The notes under the pieces: model-generated | Seen by the model: only the letters and a program-made list of their open reading frames with translations | What the model was told of the DNA's origin: nothing | Databases searched by the model: none | Program-made: the position numbers and the translations under genes | Shown: positions 22,901-33,980 of the stretch, one piece after another | How positions within the stretch are numbered: the stretch's first letter is position 1 | Layout of the letters: every line of letters begins with the position of its first letter | Source: Adineta steineri | Lineage: Eukaryota > Rotifera > Eurotatoria > Adinetida > Adinetidae | Reading direction: 5' to 3' | NCBI GenBank assembly: GCA_905250115.1 | Contig: CAJNOI010000017.1 | Location: 572,685-636,684, forward strand | Length of the DNA stretch: 64,000 nucleotides

Positions 22901-25900
22901 TCACACTCACACCCACACTCACACCCACACCCACACCCGTCTCTATCTCATTTTTTCGAGTTTAAAAATAAATATATATGAATTCTTACTTTTCTAATTT
23001 ACGATCTTCCTTAACTATTGGCTGATTTCGTAGATCAATTCGTGTATTATTATCACTACAAATTAATAAATAATAGAATATAAATATATATTTAAGAAAA
23101 TATTTTACTATTGTAAAATAATTTGTTTTATCATAACAGTACTGATATGAATTGATAATTCAATTACTTCATCTAAATCAGATTCTTCTGTTGTAATCTT
23201 TTGAAATAATAATATAATCAAATAGAATATTCTTCATTTTCAAAGCAACATACCTGACCACGAATTAAACTAAGAAGTTCATTTGATACAAATGGTCCAT
23301 CAAATATAAATGCAGTAAAACGTGGTGTTGATAAACACATTCCATAAAGTGCCTAGAATAGAAAATAATAAAATCTATTTATTTATTAATATTTAAATAT
23401 ACTTTAAGAATATTTGAACAACATTTTGGTGTATAAAATTGACCAAGCCATACATCACGAAATGCCGCATAATTCGAATCAAGTAATTTTAATGCAAGAG
23501 AATTTGCTACCTAAAAAAAAAGAAATCTTCGTTTGTAAATATTTTATTCTCCAGTGAATATATATTCATATTACTTTGATTTTTGCTTCAAGTAATTCAT
23601 CAGGTAAACATTGTGACGGGTATGTAAGAGCTGCTATAGTAGCTACAGTATACATTAATGTTTCGTTGTAAATTTCAGCATTTGGATCTATATAAATAAT
23701 AAGTTTTTTTTTCTATAAATATCTTCTTTATTATTTTCACTTTCGATTCTAGAATTCGTTGTTATTAATTGAGCAATTGCTGACCATATTTGACATTTAT
23801 CTAAACGTATTGGATCATACCATGCTTGACAAAGTATTGGTGAAGCATCTTCATATGATTCACAAAGAATAATTAATATCATCAATGCTTCACAACAAAT
23901 CGTATAATCTAATGTTGATCCTATATTTAATAGTATTGATGTTAATTCAAGAAATTCATGTGACATATTCAAATAAAATTGACATTGATCTTCATCTAAT
24001 TGTTGAAGTGTATAAGCAATAATTAATTCAAACCAAAGACGTAAAACAATTAAAATATCATAAAGAATATGAGCAAACCAAGGCTAAATTAAAAAAAAAC
24101 ATATAAAAAATAAAATAAAATAAGAAAATTTTACTTCTTTTCGAATTGTTGAATGATCAAAAACTGCTTTTAGATGTTTTAATAGTAAATCTGGTATATG
24201 AATTGTATTTGTAAATAAAATAATATAATTCGGATCAATATCAGCTTGTAAAATAAATCGAATAATTTTCATCATATTTCGATAGAATGAAGCACCATTA
24301 AGAGTACATTCTAATAGTTTGGATAAAACTGTTATTTGAATTGTTTGAAACAATTGAGCAAATGCTGGTTGTTGAAGTAAATGAATTAATTGTTCATTTG
24401 ACATTGATTCGATTTGTTCGGCATATTGTTCGATTTCTTGTTCTTCAGTTGTTCGAGATGTAGTAAGATTATCGCGTGCAGATACAAATTTATCATCTTG
24501 ACTTGTTAAAGAATCAACGGTAAGAGCAGAATGATTAATAATGGGCTCGACAGGTGGTGGTGGAGGAGGAGGTTGTTTTACTTCAGGTTTTTGTGGTGTT
24601 GGAATTTTTGTTTTCTTTGGAGTTTTATCTTTATTTCCAGGTGATTTTGGAGCATCCTAATTTAGTTAAAATATAGAGAAATATAAAAATCAAATAGAAT
24701 GAATTTACTTTTCGATGTTCATCTGGCATAAATTTTGAGAGAAGTTTTGAAGGACCACGTGAAACACCTTTAGCTTTAATTTGTTGTTGTTTTAAAATAC
24801 GTTGTTCTTCAGTGGGTGGTTGTGTTAATGGGCCAATAATTGATTCAGTTAAAAGTGGAACTATTTTATCGATTAAATATACTTTTGAAGAAAACAAAGA
24901 TTGATATTTTACCTTTAACTCCCGTTCGTACAAATGGATGTTGTAATAAATCTGGCCATGTTAAACGATGAGTAGAATCTTTCGTAAGAAGACCTTCTAA
25001 AAAACTACGCATATCAGGACTCATTACTTTTGGCCATTGAACAGGTTCTAAATATACATTAGATATAAATTTTACTAGAAAAATAATTAATAAAATAATA
25101 CCTTCTGCAATCATTTTGACTAAATGCAAAATACTATTGGTAAAAAATGGAGGTTGACCATGATAAACTTCGTATAATATACATCCGAGTGCCCTAGAAA
25201 TAAATATACATATAAAAGCTGTTAGCGCAATCCCTGGCGAGATTAAAAATGTGAAATACGATCCAACTGTGTTTCTACCTCCAAGAAGATAGTTTACTTG
25301 TTACATTATCAAGGAGCTTTGACCTCATCCTGTAGCATAACGGTATAGAAATATCAAAAAGAAATAATCTACATATATTAAACTCACTTAATTATCATTT
25401 TAACAGTTGTTACAAAACTCAATAGAAAAATCGATTAATATAAACAAAACTACTTCTGTATCTTTCTTTCCTAAACAGTATGAGTCCAATAGTTTCATTT
25501 TATTCTGCAACTAAGTGTTCATGTCTATGACCCTCACAGTCTATGGTATAATCAAAAGAACATCTGTCACTTATGGTTGGTGCTGCTACATTGATTACCT
25601 ATATATAAAGGCCTATAATGACCTGTCGGTCACGTCGGTGACGAGGTCAAAAGAACATTTGTCGGTCACGTCTGTAATTCAACACTCCTTTTAGATCGTG
25701 TTTCACAAAAGTATTCTTATGATAATCGCAATGTCAGTCGAGTGGAATGAATTATTTTTGTTTAAATATGAAATATCGCTTACCATAAATCTGCTGAATG
25801 ATCGTATGGTTTATCACCCACAAGTTCCGGACACATATACAGTGGAGTTCCCTAAAAAATTGTAAGATTTTATAAGATGTATTGATAAAAACTACAGAAA

Positions 25901-26666
25901 CTAACTTTAATTGATGTTAACACCATTGTATCCATTGTCATATTTCGAGCAAAACTAAATAATAGAATTTTCAAAAAAAAATGTTTTTATGCAAACTATT
26001 TTACTTACCCAAAATCACATAATTTCACTTTTCCAGATGGAAAGATTAAAATATTTTGTGGTTTCATATCTATTTAATAATAATGAAAATTTTATATTTT
26101 AAAAATAACAAATCAAACCTCTGTGAAGAACACGATGAGAATGTAAATAATAAAGAGCTGACACTAATTGACAAGCAATTTTTTGTACCTTAAAAACCAC
26201 AAACAATCATACAAAAGAATAAATTATCTTTTCATACCGCATCTTCTGGTAAACTAACATCATCCTCTAATAACTGATAAAGATCAGCAAGACCACATTC
26301 AGTAACAACAACAATCTTAAATATAAAAGAAACTCGTACAAATAAGGCATTAATAAAATCGTTTTTCATTTACTTCATTAGATGTTTCAAAACTATTCAA
26401 CATTTCGACAATATTTTCATGTTTCATTTTTCGAAGTATATCAATTTCACGTCGTAAAAAATTTAAATCTTTTTCTGTTTTACCTAATTTAGATATAAGT
26501 TTTAATGCAACATCCTAAAGGAAAAAAAAGTATTATATTCTTAGTTTTAAGTTAATGAAATAGACGGATATTAAGAACGTACCCGTCCAGTATATTTTTC
26601 TCGACCGCGATAAACTTTTGCAAAAGAACCTTCGCCAATTAGCGAAATTATCATATATTTATCCAT
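19946..26666 (-). CDS. STK36: Fused-family serine/threonine kinase STK36
   Basis: About two dozen exons, ATG at 26666 ([20 protein letters not shown]), stop at 19946-19948. The N-terminal kinase domain has all key residues: GEGSFAKV loop, ALKLISK lysine, HRDMKPQN catalytic loop, [14 protein letters not shown] activation segment and a final [11 protein letters not shown] helix. These features and the order match Fused/STK36. A linker with a run of Pro (PPPPPPP near 24560) leads to a long helical C-terminal part likely made of HEAT/ARM-like repeats. STK36 acts in Hedgehog signalling and, in ciliated cells, in assembly of the axonemal central apparatus, a sensible role in a rotifer. Introns are mostly 50-90 bp, but three are enlarged by a MITE (20964-21273), two GT hairpins (22535-22940) and another repeat (25219-25716). 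Individual C-terminal exon borders were not all resolved. Confidence 0.85.
20964..21273. mobile_element. MITE in STK36 intron (family B)
   Basis: A 310-bp palindromic element. Its left arm starts CGAAGGAACCACCCGAG and its right arm ends CTCGGGTGGTTCCCTCG; the arms match over about 150 bp. TGA directly flanks both sides (20961-20963 and 21274-21276), a possible 3-bp target duplication. It enlarges one intron of STK36 (20923-21315) without touching exons. A related copy is at 39830-40178. Confidence 0.8.
22535..22608. repeat. telomere-like GT hairpin in STK36 intron
   Basis: TCGAGGGTGTGGGTGTGTG faces CACCCACACCCACACCTTC and ends AAGATGG. The loop is about 15 bp. It lies inside an intron of the Fused kinase gene. 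Confidence 0.85.
22839..22940. repeat. telomere-like GT hairpin in STK36 intron
   Basis: GGTGGGTGGGTTTGGGTGTC is opposed by a longer right arm of alternating CACACCCAC and CACACTCAC units (22887-22938). The arm lengths are unequal, suggesting slippage or expansion. Confidence 0.8.
25219..25716. repeat. repeat in STK36 intron, partial copy at 28473
   Basis: The left edge (GCTGTTAGCGCAATCCCTGG...GATTAAAAATGTGAAATACG) recurs at 28473-28530. TGTGAAATACGATC near the left is inverted as GATCGTGTTTCACA near 25695-25710, suggesting short terminal inverted repeats. Internally, GTCGGTCACGTC occurs twice (25624 and 25659). It accounts for the 570-bp intron after the exon ending SADLW. Confidence 0.5.
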
Positions 26667-26900
26667 ATTGATCTTGACCTTGTTTTACTTTTTGAATGTT
26701 AATATAGATAGGTGAACTTATTCGCCATGATCATTATAGATTGAGGATGTTGCTTAGAATTACGAATTAACATTAAGAAAAAAATATTTATTTTATTTAA
26801 GAAGACAATAAAATTTCTAAAAACGATCTTTTGAAATTTCAAGATTTTCTTTTCATTTCAACAAATAAAAATAAAAATGACGCCATCTATGTCTTTGTAT

Positions 26901-26968
26901 TGGGTGTGGGTGGGTGTGGGTGGGTGTGGAATGAGCAGAATACCATCACCGACTCACACCCACACCCA
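26901..26968. repeat. telomere-like GT hairpin
   Basis: TGGGTGTGGGTGGGTGTGGG (26901) faces CTCACACCCACACCC with a loop of about 25 bp. It sits about 240 bp upstream of the STK36 start. Confidence 0.85.
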
Positions 26969-27533
26969 TTCTTGACTGTATTCTGATGGACAGCTGTAAT
27001 TTGTATTTAGCTTTTGTTCTTCAGACCAATACAGGTCGATTTTGGTGAATTTTTTTCTACTTAAATTCGTAGTTGTTTAAGGCAACTTTCTCCGTTGATT
27101 ATAAAAATATGTTGTTTTGCATTTAAGCTGCTTTTTCATTGCCAAAATATCGAAATAGTGGAGCTCGGTGGTTAAAAAAAAATTAGAATCGAAAACCGAA
27201 CTCTAACCGGAATCGGAACTTAAACCGTAAAATAAAAACGGTTGGATTAGATTCGGAACCGTTGGGATCGAAAAATTTAGCAATAGCAACTAGCATCATC
27301 TATGTTTTATTATCATGAGATAATCTTTTCGAAAAGCGATTCATCCATTTGTCGTAATATACGCTATACTACAAAATGAAGGTAAAGATCAACTTATATT
27401 CTCTTACCGTTCATTTTCCTTGCGTACTTGATATTTCATCAACTTTTTCATGTTGAGCATGGGTGTGCGAGTGTGGACGTAGTTGAGAATACTCACGCCC
27501 TGACACGAGTGAAAAAGTGCTAATCCAATACTT

Positions 27534-27670
27534 CAGTATTTCAGTGTAGTCCACCTCTACTGCAGTCCTACTCCACTCTTTCCTAGTCTTACTCCGATCT
27601 TACTCTAACCTACTCCAGTCATATCCTGGTCCACTTCAGCGTACTCCAAAAATATTTTTGGACTACTAGA
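27534..27670. repeat. degenerate CTACTCCA minisatellite
   Basis: Successive units resemble CTACTCCAGTC / TTACTCCGATC / CTACTCCACTC. There is no ORF and no terminal inverted repeat. Confidence 0.6.
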
Positions 27671-28617
27671 GTAGCGTTTTTCCCCCTTGCACTCTAACAT
27701 ACCGCTCAAGATATTAAATCAACTAACCCTTTCAATCCCGACAGTATCTTTTGTTCTGCATAACCAAAAAAAAATTAAATCTCTTTCGTATGTTCAATCA
27801 ACTGTATTTAAGTCTAGTAGGTTTATTGATATATTAGAAAAAAAAACAAGTAGTTGTCGTTGTAAGAAGACACAAGTGTAATAATTCAAATGAACATCAC
27901 ATGATATTCGTATTATAAGACGACATCAAAACGAAAAAAATATTTTGTATTTTGTATGGTATCTAGAATATATCATGCGGGATTGAAAGAGTTAAAGAAT
28001 CTCATGGAACCAAATCAAGCGTAATACGAGTGAAAAACAATCTTATACAACTTCAAAAGCTAATCACCGACAGTTGCTGGCTGCAGTAGCAACGAAAAAT
28101 TTTAAGTCACTTGAAGAAGGTTCGGTTCTATATTGTGATAATATTAAGGACAATGGTGACGGCGATGAGTGGGTGTGGTTTAAAAGTAAATACTTTATTA
28201 TTCCTCATGCATAATCACCCATACACTCTACTTCAAAAAACAGAAACTACTTTGTAGTTTACTTCTTTTTTTCGAATAAAAACAGAATCATTGCTCTTTG
28301 AAATAGTATATTGCTTCTAAATAGTTTCTAGCACAGTAACCGCTATAACTGAATCAACGACGAATGTGAACAATCAATCTAATTCACGACAGGCGACAAG
28401 GAAGAGAAAAAGAGTCCGAACAGGCGCACCTATTTTAGATCAAGCCGCTGCCTACTGACTATGCAACAGATAGAAAAAGCTTTCAGCGCAATCCCTTCGG
28501 GATTAAAAATGTGAAACACGATGTAACTGGTGTTGCTTATGGAAAACATAGCTTATATTTATGACTTTGAAGCATACCTATTGTAATTAATGTTGTTTCA
28601 CCGTTACATCTGTCAAC

Positions 28618-28780
28618 CATCTTGAGGGTGGGTGTGGGTGTGGATGTGAGTGTGGGTGTGAGTGGGTGTGTGGGTATGGGTGGGTGTAGGTGTGTATGTG
28701 GGTGTATATTTCGATTCCTCTTTTCTTTTTCTACACCCATACCCACACTCACACCCACACCCACCCACACCCTCAAGGTT
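28618..28780. repeat. long telomere-like GT hairpin
   Basis: The clearest family member. The left terminus CCATCTTGAGGGTGGGTGTG leads into about 85 bp of GGGTGT-type units. After a T-rich loop (28708-28732) the right arm mirrors it and ends CACACCCTCAAGGTT. Confidence 0.9.
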
Positions 28781-28972
28781 AAGTGCGTTAAAACGCGTTA
28801 ATCATTTTTTTTATTATGTAAATATAAATACTGTGATCGTCACATCCTATCAGTATATGTTAATACATTAAAACAAAACGAAAATGAGAAAACAGAATGA
28901 AAGAAAAAAGAAAAGAAAGGAAGAGAAAAAAACAAAAAATTGAAAAATAGAACAGAGCACAAGAGAACAGAT

Positions 28973-29023
28973 AGGGTGTGGGTGTAAATATTCTCTTGGC
29001 CCACACCCACACCCACCCTCAAG
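28973..29023. repeat. telomere-like GT hairpin
   Basis: AGGGTGTGGGTGTAAATATT faces GGCCCACACCCACACCCACC and ends CCTCAAG, abutting the MITE that begins near 29027. Confidence 0.85.
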
Positions 29024-29026
29024 TTG

Positions 29027-29410
29027 GTTCTGGGCTTTTTACTGCACTTTTAATCATTTTTTCGATATTGAGCAAAAAATAAAGTAAAGGAATTTTGACC
29101 TGAAATGTTCCCCATAGAAAGATTCAGTCATCGCTAGAATATCCCGAAAGTTTCAGCCGAAAAAGCGTGCTCCTTTGTCGAGATATTGAATTATTAAAAA
29201 ATTATGGCTTATCGTGGACAAGACGTAAAATCTCAATTTACTTTAAAATTCAAAATCTCGACAAATGAATACTTTATTCGGCTAAAACTTTGGGATCTTC
29301 TAATGGTAAGTGAATCTCTCTATAGGGAACATTTTAGGTCAAAACCGCTCTGTTTTATTTTTTGCTCAGTACCGGAAAAATGACCAAAAATGCAGTAAAA
29401 AGTCCAGAAC
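29027..29410. mobile_element. palindromic MITE (family C)
   Basis: Inverted arms of about 170 bp: GTTCTGGGCTTTTTACTGCA at 29027 and its near-complement ending AAAAAGTCCAGAAC at 29410. Inner matching words include TTTTGACCT, ATGTTCCC and TTTGTCGAGAT. There is no coding capacity. The left edge touches a GT hairpin, and no convincing target duplication is visible. Confidence 0.75.
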
Positions 29411-29598
29411 TCGGTTACAATGGTCTAGCGGATCAAATCCTGATAGCATTATTCTAGTCTTGTGGTATCCTATCTTTGGCCAAAATATCAACTCAAAAGC
29501 GATTGGACAGTTGGGGAACCCGTCCTTGTAAGCATTGTTTATTGTTTTGCCGATCAAAGTTTACAATATGGATTATAGTTTCGATTTTAAACGAAAAG

Positions 29599-30432
29599 TT
29601 ATATTTTTTCATATAATGGTGTATCATCAGGAAACATCCAAAAATTTTGTTCGCCTTTTGATAAATACGAAGTGAGTCCATTCTTCGACACAGTCCAATT
29701 GTCATCCAGCAATTCCAAATGGGTTAAGCTGCAGACTCCTGCTCGAATCGGAGACATATCCCATGCAGAAAGATTATTTTTCTCTTGGTTCGTTGTAATT
29801 GTGATTTCTTTTTTCGTTACCACCTCCTGACTTCGTTCTTTACTGACTGTCAATAGTGCTCTGACACCTTCGATCAATGTTGCTGCATGAGTAACAATTA
29901 AAATGTTACAGTCAGCTGTGTGAGCATCTAGCGTACATCGTAGGACTTGTGTCAAACGATCACGCAGTTGCTGACGAGTCTCTTGTCTCGCTTGTGAATA
30001 ATAATTAGATTTGTAGACGCTATCGTAATTATGATCAAAATAATCAGCGTTTTGCGAGGTTTCAGATAGTTGATCAAAGGGTTGATAGATGTAATTTTCA
30101 TCCGATATATCGTCGTAAAGGAAATATTCACCGTACCCTAGTTCTACGCGAATTTTTGTAAGTTCATGAGGTGATGAAACATTCTTATTCAGCTCTTTGG
30201 CTATTTGCAGTGCAGTTTGAATTGTACGTAAAAAGGGTGATGCATATATATGAGTTATTCGTGGCTGAATTTTGGCAACGTATACACCGAGTTCATGTGC
30301 TTGTTGGAGACCGTATGATGATAACGGAGGATTCAAATGCCATTTTGTCGTTTCTTTCCACTTTTTATCAATAAAATCGATTCGTTCGCCGTGTCTAGCG
30401 AAATAAATATTCTTCGTCTGTAACTTTGTCAT
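29599..30432 (-). CDS. histidine phosphatase family protein
   Basis: Intronless, 277 aa, ATG at 30432. The phosphoglycerate-mutase-like fold signature is present: ARHGER near residues 12-17 (catalytic His after Arg), SPFLRTIQTA with the second Arg near 67, and LIVTHAAT with the second catalytic His near 180. The length and the insertion between these motifs suit the UBASH3/PGAM-type eukaryotic branch rather than a glycolytic mutase, so it is probably a phosphatase of proteins or small phosphoesters. No signal peptide or membrane segment is visible. The substrate cannot be inferred. Nothing appears broken. Confidence 0.85.
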   Translation of the reverse strand: MTKLQTKNIYFARHGERIDFIDKKWKETTKWHLNPPLSSYGLQQAHELGVYVAKIQPRITHIYASPFLRTIQTALQIAKELNKNVSSPHELTKIRVELGYGEYFLYDDISDENYIYQPFDQLSETSQNADYFDHNYDSVYKSNYYSQARQETRQQLRDRLTQVLRCTLDAHTADCNILIVTHAATLIEGVRALLTVSKERSQEVVTKKEITITTNQEKNNLSAWDMSPIRAGVCSLTHLELLDDNWTVSKNGLTSYLSKGEQNFWMFPDDTPLYEKI

Positions 30433-32416
30433 TGTGCACGCGCATGTGAATGTTTTGTGTGCACTTTCATTTCTTCTGTAGATCTTTCTTTCTGTTTATT
30501 GAGTCATCGAGTGATATTGTTGTTGATAATGAAGGAATTAGTCTTGCTATCGGTATCATAGAGACGGAAAATAAGAAGCTTGGTATTTATTGGTTGCGAT
30601 AAAACTCAATTTCTGGGTTCATTCTGATATACTCATCGCCGCGTTTACTAAAGTATCACTATGGAAAAAATTGAAATTAAATATGAGAGCGCGTTTATCA
30701 CGAATGTCGTAAAAATACGAAATAGATGTCGCATTTTGGTGGTTGATTATTTTAGACATTACACTATAATCGTTCTCGATATTCTCATTGCATTTGTTGC
30801 CTAAGACAAGTTGATTTTTCTGCAAATTTGCATGGAAACAAATTAATGAAAAAGTTATTCAAATCAATTTGTAATAAGGTTTTTCTTTGAAAGCGTCATA
30901 TATTTGAACATATTTACAGAGAATTCATTCCATTTTCAAGAACTTTTATGAAGAATCAAACAAAAGAAGAGAAAGACATTCTTGAACTCCTCAGACTCTA
31001 TGTAACTACGTCGACAATATTTTTATTATTAAAAATGATCTGTGACATCAATTTGATTTGATTTGAACGAGTATACATGAAACGACTCTAACACAAAGAT
31101 ATTATAATCCTTGTTTCAAACGATTTTTCGATAAGAAGAAGGTATTGTAATTCGTATATTGTTGTTCATTTGCGCAATTAGATTAATCCCATTCAGATGC
31201 AAGATCTTGATGGGTGTGGATGTGACATCCTGCCAGGACCGGGTTCGTCCTTTCTCCAGCGATTCATCAGATGGCTTCCTAATTTGATTATGATTCACTT
31301 TAAAAAAATTTAAGTCTAATAAAACATTGAACAAAATTACTATCTACAGCAAAATATAATGAACACAAACGTTTTTTGAATATCTCGAACATGGAAGCAG
31401 CTATCGATCTACAGCTTTCACCATTGAATACGCAAAGTAGGGGAAAATACAATGATATCAAATTCATTAGTGTTGAAAAAAATATTGTGGTCTTTGGAAA
31501 CTTGAACTAGAATCGGACTTCCGCAATCTAGAATCTTTCGTTAGATTCTGAGTTTGAAAAATGGATTAGATCTATGGTATGCTGCTTTGTATTTTTTGTA
31601 AGTTTAAGAATTTTACCCTTTCACATTCATCTATTCGATAGCACCTAATAATCACATGTTCAATCACTCAAAATTCGCCGTTCTTTTTTGGAAAAATAAA
31701 CAAAAACACATTTTTAAAGAATCAAATGATTCTGTTTTTTATTGAAATTTACTAATATCCTGTATATATGATCGGACCAAGTAACAACATCATACTCACG
31801 TGTGTATGCAAAAGAATAAATCAGAAAGGTGCAGCATAATAGTTTAGTGCAGAGAACAAAAGGAGGAAAATAGGCCTTAATTATGCAAGTCATATCAGAT
31901 ATATATCACTACTATAAGCGTTTTCTGACATATACACAACTACTTCCCATCGTCAATACATAACATGTTTCTGTTAAAAAACAGACTGTGATATATACAG
32001 TGAACCATCCGTCCCGAAAAGGTTAATCTTTAGAAGTCGACTAGTATTATTAGCGGTCAGAAAAAATAATCTTATTGTTTAATTTTCCTTATAAAGTCAA
32101 ACTTAACATTCTTTTCACATTTAAAATCATCAATGTTGAATTTTTTTAATGAGGAAGATGAAGCTTATGCAAACTACAAGTCTAAATAAGACAAACTTTT
32201 ATCCACATCATCGTCGCCAGCGTCATCAACAAGTAACGTTCGTAACTTCGACTCACTTGACCCTCGACTGAATAGAATAAAACTATTTTCTGTTATTACT
32301 AAATTGAGAGCATCGATCTACCAACTTATGTTTGAATTACGACGCAGATTTCTTCTCTTGAATTTTAAAAGTGCAAAAAATCACTTTGTACTTCTATATG
32401 AGTATTATATTGCTTC

Positions 32417-32600
32417 TGCACCCACACCCTCAAGATAAACAAGATATATCTACACACTCACGCCCTATTCCTCCGACTCTCACCTATTCCCATCCACTTC
32501 CACTCGCTCTTACCGTATTCCACTCATTTCCACCCACTTCTATGCTGTTTCACCCACTTTCATCGAGTCCTATCCTATTTCACCCATACCTTCAAGATGG
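32417..32600. repeat. degenerate telomere-like C-strand array
   Basis: It begins CACCCACACCCTCAAGATAA and ends CACCCATACCTTCAAGATGG, the right terminus of the hairpin family at each end. Between them are degenerate CCCAYTTCCACYC units. No matching left arm is seen, so it looks like a one-armed or eroded member. Confidence 0.6.
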
Positions 32601-32610
32601 TATATGATCA

Positions 32611-32886
32611 TTTCTTGATAAAAAAAGGGTGTAATGCTGATCGAATGACACTTAATTCTGTTGCTTCTTCCAAGAATCACATCATTTTTATACTAAGCAT
32701 ACGCTTATATACTCATCCATCAGAGTAGAGGAAAGAATATAAAAGAAAAGAGGCGAGTGATAAACTAATCAATGACATTTAATCATTGACAAAATAGGAG
32801 GTGAGGATGAGGAGGTGGATGAGAGTAAGTGTAACGTCGGCTGAGTATCGCTGTCGGTGAATGTGAGAGTATTTTATTCATTTTAC
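32611..32886. repeat. dispersed repeat, copy B
   Basis: Direct repeat of 18867-19125 in the same orientation. It is slightly longer because of a GAGGTGGATGAG-like insertion near 32800-32825. It starts directly after a telomere-like right arm ending CAAGATGGTATATGATCA. Confidence 0.8.
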
Positions 32887-33231
32887 GCCCATACCTTCAC
32901 CCCATACGTTTCTAGTTTTGTTTTTTTCTTTAAAAAAATAAACATTTGATTCTTAAAATAATATTTATTCATTTGTAATAATAATTTGTAGTATTATCGT
33001 CATTAGACGAAAGTCTGTCTATCAGAACATTCAATAAAACAAAACAAAATAGAATAAAATTTAACAGTATTATCTGTACGTCACATTAACACCAATAAAC
33101 TTATAGTGAGATTACTGTGACTAGAAGAAAATACATTGTTTGTATTACATAATTCTAATCATTCAATGACTAGATTATGAATATGATCAATCTATTCGTT
33201 TGTTTATTATTTCGTCATTAATAATCCATTT

Positions 33232-33232
33232 C

Positions 33233-33263
<31 letters not shown>

Positions 33264-33264
33264 G
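33232..33264. repeat. (ATT)n microsatellite
   Basis: Perfect trinucleotide run of about eleven ATT units. Confidence 0.9.
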
Positions 33265-33626
33265 ACGATTATATTATATACTTCAACTGTATACAAATTT
33301 CATTTTTCTTCGAGAGAGCTATCATCTGATCATACGTTTTTGATAATATGTAACTACTTAATAAGTACAATTATCATTTGCACATAGAATTCATGTAGTC
33401 TGTCAACGATAACAAACAACAATAGAAAAAAAAAGCTCGAAGATCAACTCCAGAAGGTCAATGTACATTAGTGTCAATATTTCTTAATATATAAAAAAAT
33501 TCTATATACTAAAGAGAGCTATAAAAACGTAGGTGATCTTAAGTGTATTTATTCTTGTTTAAAATAAAATACAAAAAACTGATGTTAACGGTAGTTAATT
33601 ATTCAATTTTTTCGTATTTATTGCAA

Positions 33627-33980
33627 TTATGCGTTGCAATCGCAAAAACCTGGAGGATGAATACCAGTAAGAGCATCGTCAATACCACTAATACGATGAA
33701 AAACTTCACGAAAAGCACCAATACCAACACCCTCAGGACCGGTAGGAACAAGAGCATCTTGAACAAAGTTACGCCAAGGAGCAAAAGGACCACGAAGAGT
33801 AGCATATTTACTCTGAGCAGCAAAATAAGTAAGAACACTACGAACGTTAAGACGAGGAATAGTCGTACGAATAATATCCATATGATCACTAAAATGCTCA
33901 TAACTACGACATTTGCGACACTTAGGACAAGGAGGTTCTTCACAAAGAGGTTGATTGGTCGCCATATTTTGTGATGCCAT
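33627..33980 (-). CDS. small Cys-motif protein, unknown family
   Basis: 117-aa ORF, ATG at 33980 and intronless within the coding part. A CPKCRKC cluster near residues 18-24 is followed by helix-rich sequence (FSDHMDIIRTTIPRLNVRSV), and a C-terminal FCDCNA gives a second Cys pair. The four to six Cys could bind a metal. GC content is clearly higher than in its surroundings. The opposite-frame ORFs on the same DNA (to 33974 on plus, 33943 on minus) are shadows of its codon bias. An AG at the 5' side (TTCTAG near 33993) suggests an upstream untranslated exon. I do not recognise the family. Confidence 0.6.
   Translation of the reverse strand: MASQNMATNQPLCEEPPCPKCRKCRSYEHFSDHMDIIRTTIPRLNVRSVLTYFAAQSKYATLRGPFAPWRNFVQDALVPTGPEGVGIGAFREVFHRISGIDDALTGIHPPGFCDCNA

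Larger units (their letters stand above)
26667..29598. other. repeat-rich region between STK36 and phosphatase gene
   Basis: No intact gene found. It holds several GT hairpins, degenerate AACCGGAATCGGAAC-like units near 27185-27280 and a CTACTCCA-rich array (27534-27670). An open frame of about 70 codons near 27993-28213 (with EEGSVLYCDNIKDNG) could be an exon fossil but matches nothing I know. A MITE follows at 29027. Confidence 0.5.
30433..33626. other. gene-free region
   Basis: No convincing gene. A minus-strand frame at 30619-30825 (68 codons) is unsupported. A lone GGGTGTGGATGTG arm lies at 31211. A C-rich stretch at 32417-32600 contains telomere-like right arms and degenerate CACCCACTTCCACTC units, followed by the dispersed repeat copy B and an (ATT)n microsatellite. 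Confidence 0.5.

Noticed and set aside
22787-22981. His/Pro-rich ORF (HPHSHPHP)
   Set aside because: It is a translation of the telomere-like CACACCCAC array in an STK36 intron.
27993-28213. Open frame with EEGSVLYCDNIKDNG
   Set aside because: No start, no splice partners that extend it and no family recognised; noted only as a possible exon fossil.
28618-29023. CRISPR-like spaced repeats
   Set aside because: The repeats are palindromic GT hairpins of variable length with no uniform spacers, and the host is eukaryotic.
29405-29440. tRNA-like word TGGTCTAGCGG
   Set aside because: It resembles an A box, but no B box, cloverleaf or acceptor stem follows.
33543-33974. 143-codon plus-strand ORF and 114-codon minus-strand ORF in another frame
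   Set aside because: Both are low-complexity shadows of the GC-richer gene at 33627-33980.
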